From IMG/VR virus record IMGVR_UViG_3300044732_000293, positions 1 to 64,000 of that record: DNA of 64,000 nt. The stretch is one strand, 5' to 3'. The stretch is from a virus. A program made the translations under genes and the position numbers. The notes beneath the pieces are model-generated. The model searched no databases. It saw nothing but the letters and a program-made list of their open reading frames with translations, and was not told where the DNA came from. This document shows positions 61,101-64,000 of this stretch, piece after piece (position 1 is the first letter of the stretch; each line of letters begins with the position of its first letter).

Positions 61101-61494
61101 GTACAGTGACGCTGGAAATAGTGCGGGTGTAGTTTTAAAAGCTGTAGGAAAGAACTGGACAGATGCCACTTATGATTCTAACATTAGTTTTATAAACCAA
61201 TCATTAGATGTTATTGGTGCTCATTTAAGTAATGGTTTCCAAGTAGCATTCCCTGAGTTTGGTTTAAACTTAACTAAGGTTAAAGAGGAATCAGTAGATT
61301 TTTTAACTAAGTCTGCTCCTAAAACGTTTGACTATTTGGCTACAGAGTTATATAAAAGATTTGGATACGTTCATCCTGGAGCTGAGCAAATGCTAGGCTT
61401 TAGAAAAGAGTTCCAATCCAATCAACCTATATCAGACCAAGAGATTGATGCTGCTATTAATAAGAAATTTGAAGATTCTAAAAACTGTAATTAA
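52135..61494 (+). CDS. Virion-packaged single-subunit RNA polymerase with zincin domain, crAss-like
   Basis: The product has 3119 residues. SGSDFDIDK at residues 2150-2158 is the active-site loop that binds the catalytic Mg in the crAss-like phage phi14:2 polymerase gp66. RIPVQG at 2114-2119 and the FLPEEAGSIVIPPAEIV stretch lead into it, as in two-barrel RNA polymerases. HEGWH at residues 670-674, with LEEFLAE at 718-724 as the likely third ligand, marks an HExxH zinc-protease-like domain in the N-terminal third. The phi14:2 protein, as I recall, has about 2180 residues, so this one is some 900 longer, consistent with a fusion. It should be packaged in the capsid, injected and used to transcribe early phage genes. 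The zincin may release it by cleavage. Confidence 0.88.
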   Translation: MACRLSDEQVEALYTTVLGDIVATKNSGGIYNPDTAIRTLYQTLMAAGADQTNALDYIQHVPRMINAAYGSLEEIADYLQDSNVSIDNLNKMRRDFKDINNVMSFLDLNNNTIEIIEEIVEDSNPSTPVVPTDVYTEIENSDVEKKQKLYNNRSFIAAPETALAVFNQEAQDYDGAVAEDNIADPDPKKKTYYAVVRKINALMNLLNASTANNLKMGTTTGIFMNLVKASSIDEADLYVSDTKFINQSEENRAYHNDSALALVYTDKNGKVLYFDEEGNITSKEAGGKLVYGKIRNVYSDARTGNKYVPRVQTVERKVEKGMGTQEELQAERQKEIDVLEGARKFLKENPTGSLMFSITPGRNGYVNEDFSTINTIGSIQLPDGFKPTVAKEDTGIYKSGGVYFHVPGYSLPILVRRPKFSQLNNNLAENLADLLFDNTNNKQSNAEKIAIVKQFTYSNDTKVFDRDGKIFVKQGEQELDTTVAANREAFLQNLNGQVVNINKDLVNGYVDMPVNLDGSVQVQKELYNNFLTSNFYTHLAKNAEGKVVSMNAYNNIFPTVESQTKLFGETKTTKTAPVSLTEATPTDNKISPLAELLKNTDFSLKKSILENSDATEEQIEKARAWYTSSPLAKVVPFETMFHVVNSNALATFTLSGITLFQGSNYTDLYHEGWHAFSQLFLTRDQKVDLYNETRKLTGSFKTADGRTIKFSAASDIQLEEFLAEDYRKYGMADGKYIVAGRGTRNTLFRRILNFLKAVFKGYSIKDAISEATAIPKIGELYEKLYIGNINDYSASLNNVQFKILNKGAQPLDDKNIDGGLNYQDSMTLVETIDSLMASTLQDYGVNLGVLFTNPEFTAPLYAEIKNKLENMLNAPDLSESSKRILNFALNEWGDYTAVSKGEQELGVIAFHKKRSSYLTFDEKYSDLTGAEQDINENAADVVKDEDNQLSITENEARESFGANAFERKGNELSVRELASNQTVYLIKSLPALDKNGKVEMNALGVPKLTDFNRTWGVVINTVQGAIDEVDMYRKLSEASTRFPELKALVERLGDPMEKTQTSDWPAMNMWINFHRDFSVYRVPVREVRIVKSEIPGEEGSTFSVEFTETNPTFKQVENTFKSQFDAVRNNKYVRNTPQGNQLNIESILNDFPKSTLMSGTSKLNSEQAIKFLKAIGLYMTDNQAVRESLNENYTAVTYLHSALSRINYFNSSKEAGSKITINSPIDFLRNELKNVTTKDSKGNTTLLHKGESSNIEKLLNIEGTNSGKYSNNSVENVNGDSIFDLSLNNTVTKQFAELNAAGKNYNDVVGKPHMAHLNFRNNPAAKYSIWMNSMFHIPTGNFETANMNQRRVGKTNAETVTIDIVNLDGIKEVVSNEAKAQFRVNGIKTTSADPATKFIMDLHTMLMRGVIEAPRHASKSTAYGYSVSLLNTPFNAKSRHLYISSEYFADDAVANNATVAMLKPKIAAEMERIAMLRAGMLPNIPGFNERGQTFTMFDDILSDGLKADLIEMANADDSLVLLEDAELSKRISNDISKYINRLTQENLDVFGEMPFISKDILRGGARGSAKSIVSLIGAGANLTDAQLKTIALKSFTVNALIHNMESMAMVYGDLAMYNHNKEEFHKRNASIGSTGRIFASGQATTNFVNNLGRAYAKKIGATERTFDGSINSVIFKDNNVESVYYNEYLDALVAKGYTKEQAASVLKPYSEMNEGDAQGWVTFDSYRMFSILEGAWSEKQNDLYNKIINEEEVDPKEISEFFPTKKFQYAGPVKSDKLHLQAFHKFSLVPLIPSLIKGTNMQTVHDNLVKQQVDYALFESGSKLATITKDGQYDDLYDNKEERTTKPWNQGDAEYTTNKVFIQYLKDQVDIQSTWKNKTVFSTQLRKLIINDLFKQGIATSKDFNKLVTDFEGLLDDLQTKKKNELLAEAGWTQDKKGNYNGSVKSLMDFVERELARQELPEHDVDFVRESSDINSIKRDLSFSLNAEKIEKLLNSIVIKRLVRQKMNGEQLVQVSGAGFESSTKLTNPTEEDIKNYRGTNDLPTYRPGKGKNGKTSAMKVKIAMKGDYYKLLELKHTDGEKIGTRERLNEVLKNDEWLDKNDNRKLITMVGVRIPVQGLNSMEFMEVYEFLPEEAGSIVIPPAEIVAKSGSDFDIDKLTIFQPNYSKNSKQAKYSTNDNVKGTENKIIEKIREILEHPDNFEALIRPNNTDIVKGVADNLASKNVQGYNPLANKTRETANKISPTRTLEPRYNLYKHESNNIGKKTLGIGAVDNAYSSIFKRIGARLETQYTHYPIDFETGEYKRDKKTGKIVQQVRPINIRMKHNSMTVGGKSYISLSDINTVSGEKISDLISQLMNGWVDIEKDAWIFNINGNNVAGPVLLFMIESGVDFKTAAHFISQPLIVDYIKQRAASNSPFFEASGKGENKGKGLNKFNIKKQFILDNFEDDLPINKSTGEPIVSNDGIYKIINKYNEGVEYTSDNLLGVIENKDTTSSMAKAALLHFFELEDLMSQLTNIKLTVNLDTAPSKSLFSAQERLSKISKLNIVDAVPADMVRKILNESPIKSFLVQDFQLKLWEPLMKLRGDANINSFLINKIATKSYTNSFDDAEKYVATFKNDLPLYLLQNHLKGMDITKITEYKGLLIDNAIPVQNVQIKNGAYVKEGVMYVDIDQIKSDFASMAYTDKGTYKESGLATLPAQAFKMGETSANFQEYSNYVLEREYLRSILPVRDKESRESYENRLRDRALERTFNFYTMLKSDNSIADEFNRIKSKYPELEKDYMIFDQLGYSPGSKFDMNKLKTLKLKSSKLDADMANVLHENLQRLADPATIKVTNPVANAEISKFFSRMIISEYLRAGISKTNDSIAMILPSESLMKLLEEPMSKLTKEGLTDEFLEKYSNLFDSNWSKSATAVRNRFRNYIQTTKPTIQEPITEATAVTPITPSIASFKNKFAKSELEPILNANKNTIFVYPVNENGTGDNIAKVYSDAGNSAGVVLKAVGKNWTDATYDSNISFINQSLDVIGAHLSNGFQVAFPEFGLNLTKVKEESVDFLTKSAPKTFDYLATELYKRFGYVHPGAEQMLGFRKEFQSNQPISDQEIDAAINKKFEDSKNCN
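58582..58608 (+). other. Catalytic DFDID loop of the virion RNA polymerase
   Basis: Codons for SGSDFDIDK (residues 2150-2158). The three Asp at 2153, 2155 and 2157 are the predicted metal ligands. The motif corresponds to the DFDGD/DbDGD loops of cellular and RNA-silencing polymerases. Confidence 0.88.
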
Positions 61495-61500
61495 TAAAAT

Positions 61501-64000
61501 ATGGCTTGTAGTATAATCCGTAATAAAGAAACTAATCAACTTGAACAAGTATTGGCTCCTAATGGTAAGGAGTCTTTACTATTTAACGGTATTTTAGATA
61601 TTCAATATGATCCTGAGCAATCTTTAAGATTGTGGGCTCAAGTGTATACTGATTCTTTTAAGAAAGAAAAAGGTGATTGGGAAACAAACAAGGAAGAGTC
61701 AGGTGTACAGTTAGATCAAAATGGTGAACCTCTTATCCAATATATCACTGGACTAAATGAGGTGCCCCCTACAGATACAGAAGATTTTAATAAAGCTCCA
61801 AGTATTGAGAGTCAAAAGAAGACCATTGGTAATAACATTGCAGCTGAACTTGCCTTTACAATATCTAATAACTTAAATATTCCTTATAGTAATATTACTG
61901 CTAATGAAGCACGTGAAATAACTGAAGCTGCTAAAAACCCATGGAATGGTGAACCAGCTTTCTTCTTTGGAGGTAAAGTGTTCTTTGTACAAGATGGCTT
62001 TACAACTGATAGTGTATTACATGAATTCTCTCACCCACTAATAGCTGCAGTGTTTACTCAGAATAAAGACTTGTTTAATAAGTTATATTCTGACATCTTA
62101 ATGACTGAAGAGGGTAAAGCTATTTTAGAACAAGTTAAAGCTCTATATCCTGAGCTAGTAGAAGACGATACTCACTTTCAGCAAGAGATTCTTACTAGAG
62201 GATTGGCTAAAGAAGCTGAGAATGAAACTAATCAGATCAAGAACTCTAAGTCTTTTACAGACTTTATCAATAAGATGATCTTTGCTTTTAAACAAGCTTT
62301 ACGTAAGATCTTTGGAAAAGATGTAAAGATTGAAAAGCTTTCTACCAAAACCAATCTTTCTGAGTTAGCAGATATGCTAAGAAATGATCAGTTCAATATA
62401 AACACTGAGATATTTACAGAAGAAGATATGGTGGACTACCTGCGTGATATCTCTAACTTTACTAAAGAGTTGATGGCCGTAGAACAAAGTGAAATGGCTA
62501 TGGCTTCTAAAAGATTCTATAGCGTAGTTAGTAGTCAGATAAGACGTATTAGAGAAAATGGCAACTATAGTGAAGCCCGCAAGTTTTTAGTAGATGAGTA
62601 CACTAAACGTGGTGATCTTCAAGAACTTAAAGACACTCTTTCTAGTGCAGATATTGATAAATTACTAGATGAAATGTATGAAGATGTGCAAGCTCGTGAA
62701 AAAGCTGTACAAAGTTTTGTACATGCAACTCATCAATTAGATAAAGTTGCAAATAAAATTTATAGTCATATACAAGAGTTAGCTACTAAAGGTGATTCTC
62801 AAGAAGTTATTAAAGATATTTTTTATTATGACTTGTTAATGAGAAACTGGAGTACATTTATAGATCAAACTATAGATGGTCTTAGTGATGCTGGACTTCC
62901 TCCTAGTTCTGACTTTTCAAAATTAGCTTCAAGTATTAAAAATACAATTGATCAAAGTAGTAGAGCTATTAGTAAGATCTATGCTAATGCTCTTGATGGT
63001 GTAATGCTTGAGCACTTAAAACCGCTAGCTGAGGAAATAGATAGATACTATTCAGATATTATTAAACAGCTTACCGATACTAATCAGAAACAATCTGAGA
63101 TTGATAGAGTCCAAAAGAAGTGGGATGCTCATAAGTTAACTAAAGAAAGAGTTAATGATTTACTTACAGGTAATGCTAAAGATACTAATATTTTTTCCGC
63201 TTTTCTTGAATCATATACTAATAGTCCTGACCCTATAGTTGGTGGATTTGCTATGTTCTTAAAATCTTCTTACAATGATGTGGATGCTGAAATGCTTCGT
63301 TTAAGTAATGAAATGTCTACGGAGTTAGGTCCTTTATTAGATGCTGCTGGTTATAGTAATACAAACTTTGCTAAACTAATGAAAGAATTAGTTTATGAAG
63401 AAAATAAACCTTATCTAGATTCAAAAGATGGTTTAATGAAGACTAGAAAAGTTTTTGCTTTTAAGTCTCAATTTAAAGATCATTTAGTACAAGTTGCTAA
63501 TTTGCAACATGATTATAATTTAGCAGTAGCATCTGGTGATCAAGCTTTAGCTGATCAAAAGATTAAAGAAATTAGACAGCATAAAAGAGATTACTTCCAC
63601 CAAGAATACCTTGATGAGTATTATAACCGTGAGCAAATATATGATTCTGAAGAAGGTAAAGAAGCTTATAGAAGAAAACATGAGCTTTTAAATGAGATTA
63701 AAAATCTTACAGACCAAGAATATGACGTTGAGCATCTTCAAGAAATCTTATCTCAGAAGAAAATTTTATGGAGACAGTATTCTCAATTAGCTTCTTTAAC
63801 AGATGAGAACGGTAATCCTAAAGTTGGACGTGATCTTGAGATAGCTAAAATAGAACGTCAATATAGAAAAGAATCTAAAAAGTTCTTTGAATGGCTTCCT
63901 ACTAATAAGTTTGAATCCACATTAAGAAGAATGGAACAAGACTTGGTAGACCAAGGTATTGCTCCAGATAGTCAAGAGTTTAAGATAGCTAGAGATAAAT
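61501..64000 (+). CDS. Giant HExxH-containing cargo protein (5' part, runs off the window)
   Basis: The frame opens at ATG 61501 and is still open at the right edge, so about 833 residues are visible. It begins MACSII, like the MACRLS start of the polymerase. HEFSH at residues 174-178 is an HExxH zinc-protease-like motif, followed by an acidic helix (EDDTHFQQEILTRGLAKEAE) that could supply the third ligand. From residue 210 on the protein is long charged helix with coiled-coil character. It lies 6 nt after the polymerase gene. Because the 3' part is missing, other domains may lie beyond the window. It is probably another ejected cargo protein, perhaps a processing protease. Confidence 0.72.
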   Translation, partial: MACSIIRNKETNQLEQVLAPNGKESLLFNGILDIQYDPEQSLRLWAQVYTDSFKKEKGDWETNKEESGVQLDQNGEPLIQYITGLNEVPPTDTEDFNKAPSIESQKKTIGNNIAAELAFTISNNLNIPYSNITANEAREITEAAKNPWNGEPAFFFGGKVFFVQDGFTTDSVLHEFSHPLIAAVFTQNKDLFNKLYSDILMTEEGKAILEQVKALYPELVEDDTHFQQEILTRGLAKEAENETNQIKNSKSFTDFINKMIFAFKQALRKIFGKDVKIEKLSTKTNLSELADMLRNDQFNINTEIFTEEDMVDYLRDISNFTKELMAVEQSEMAMASKRFYSVVSSQIRRIRENGNYSEARKFLVDEYTKRGDLQELKDTLSSADIDKLLDEMYEDVQAREKAVQSFVHATHQLDKVANKIYSHIQELATKGDSQEVIKDIFYYDLLMRNWSTFIDQTIDGLSDAGLPPSSDFSKLASSIKNTIDQSSRAISKIYANALDGVMLEHLKPLAEEIDRYYSDIIKQLTDTNQKQSEIDRVQKKWDAHKLTKERVNDLLTGNAKDTNIFSAFLESYTNSPDPIVGGFAMFLKSSYNDVDAEMLRLSNEMSTELGPLLDAAGYSNTNFAKLMKELVYEENKPYLDSKDGLMKTRKVFAFKSQFKDHLVQVANLQHDYNLAVASGDQALADQKIKEIRQHKRDYFHQEYLDEYYNREQIYDSEEGKEAYRRKHELLNEIKNLTDQEYDVEHLQEILSQKKILWRQYSQLASLTDENGNPKVGRDLEIAKIERQYRKESKKFFEWLPTNKFESTLRRMEQDLVDQGIAPDSQEFKIARDK

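Overview
The window reads as the late (virion) half of a large, AT-rich, tailed phage of the crAss-like group (Crassvirales) that infects a Bacteroidota host, probably a flavobacterium. The key evidence is the 3119-residue protein at 52135-61494. It carries a serine-glycine-serine-DFDID-lysine active-site loop preceded by an RIPVQG segment, which is the signature of the virion-packaged RNA polymerase known from crAss-like phage phi14:2. It sits behind a run of very large cargo-like proteins and a 1674-residue tail protein of the crAss muzzle/stabilization type. The Bacteroidota host is suggested by the near absence of Shine-Dalgarno sequences, several TTG...TAnnTTTG-like promoter candidates and a flavobacterial-looking signal peptide. 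All supported genes are on the + strand. They are closely packed, often overlap by 1-17 nt, end mostly in TAA, and fit the standard bacterial code.

Layout: (1) 1-2230 holds the end of an upstream virion gene, a strong terminator, a promoter-like region and small structural genes. (2) 1104-13369 is a host-recognition cassette: small fibre proteins with a shared C-terminal module, two large fibres ending in S74 self-cleaving chaperones, and two tandem paralogous propeller-like proteins. (3) 13416-18043 is a compact accessory island inside the fibre cassette. It has its own Bacteroidota-type promoter candidate and encodes an unknown protein, an outer-membrane beta-barrel with signal peptide, a coiled-coil protein, a fusion of an iron-sulfur U32-like barrel with a class I methyltransferase, and a DUF401-like multi-pass membrane protein. 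(4) 18055-24087 returns to fibres: a lectin-domain fibre, a 53-residue membrane peptide, a third S74 fibre and an Asp-box propeller protein. (5) 24170-29360 holds small virion or adhesin proteins, including Cys-rich proteins and three tandem FN3-like proteins. (6) 29528-33662 holds a calcineurin-like phosphoesterase, neck/tail ring candidates and a small HExxH metallopeptidase. (7) 33652-64000 holds the muzzle-like protein, glycine-rich and poly-proline proteins, helical cargo proteins, the virion RNA polymerase with an embedded HExxH domain, and the start of another giant HExxH protein that runs off the window.

How it fits together (inference from family knowledge): regions 1, 2, 4 and 5 would build the adsorption apparatus, region 6 the neck and tail barrel, and region 7 the tail tip and the proteins ejected into the host, including the polymerase that starts early transcription. 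The HExxH domains may process the giant cargo proteins. Region 3 is the least expected part. Its products would act in the host envelope or in modification chemistry rather than in the virion, so it is the best candidate for an undescribed system.

No tRNA, CRISPR array, insertion sequence or attachment site was seen. No gene-free stretch exceeds 300 nt; the four longest gaps hold terminators and promoter-like motifs.
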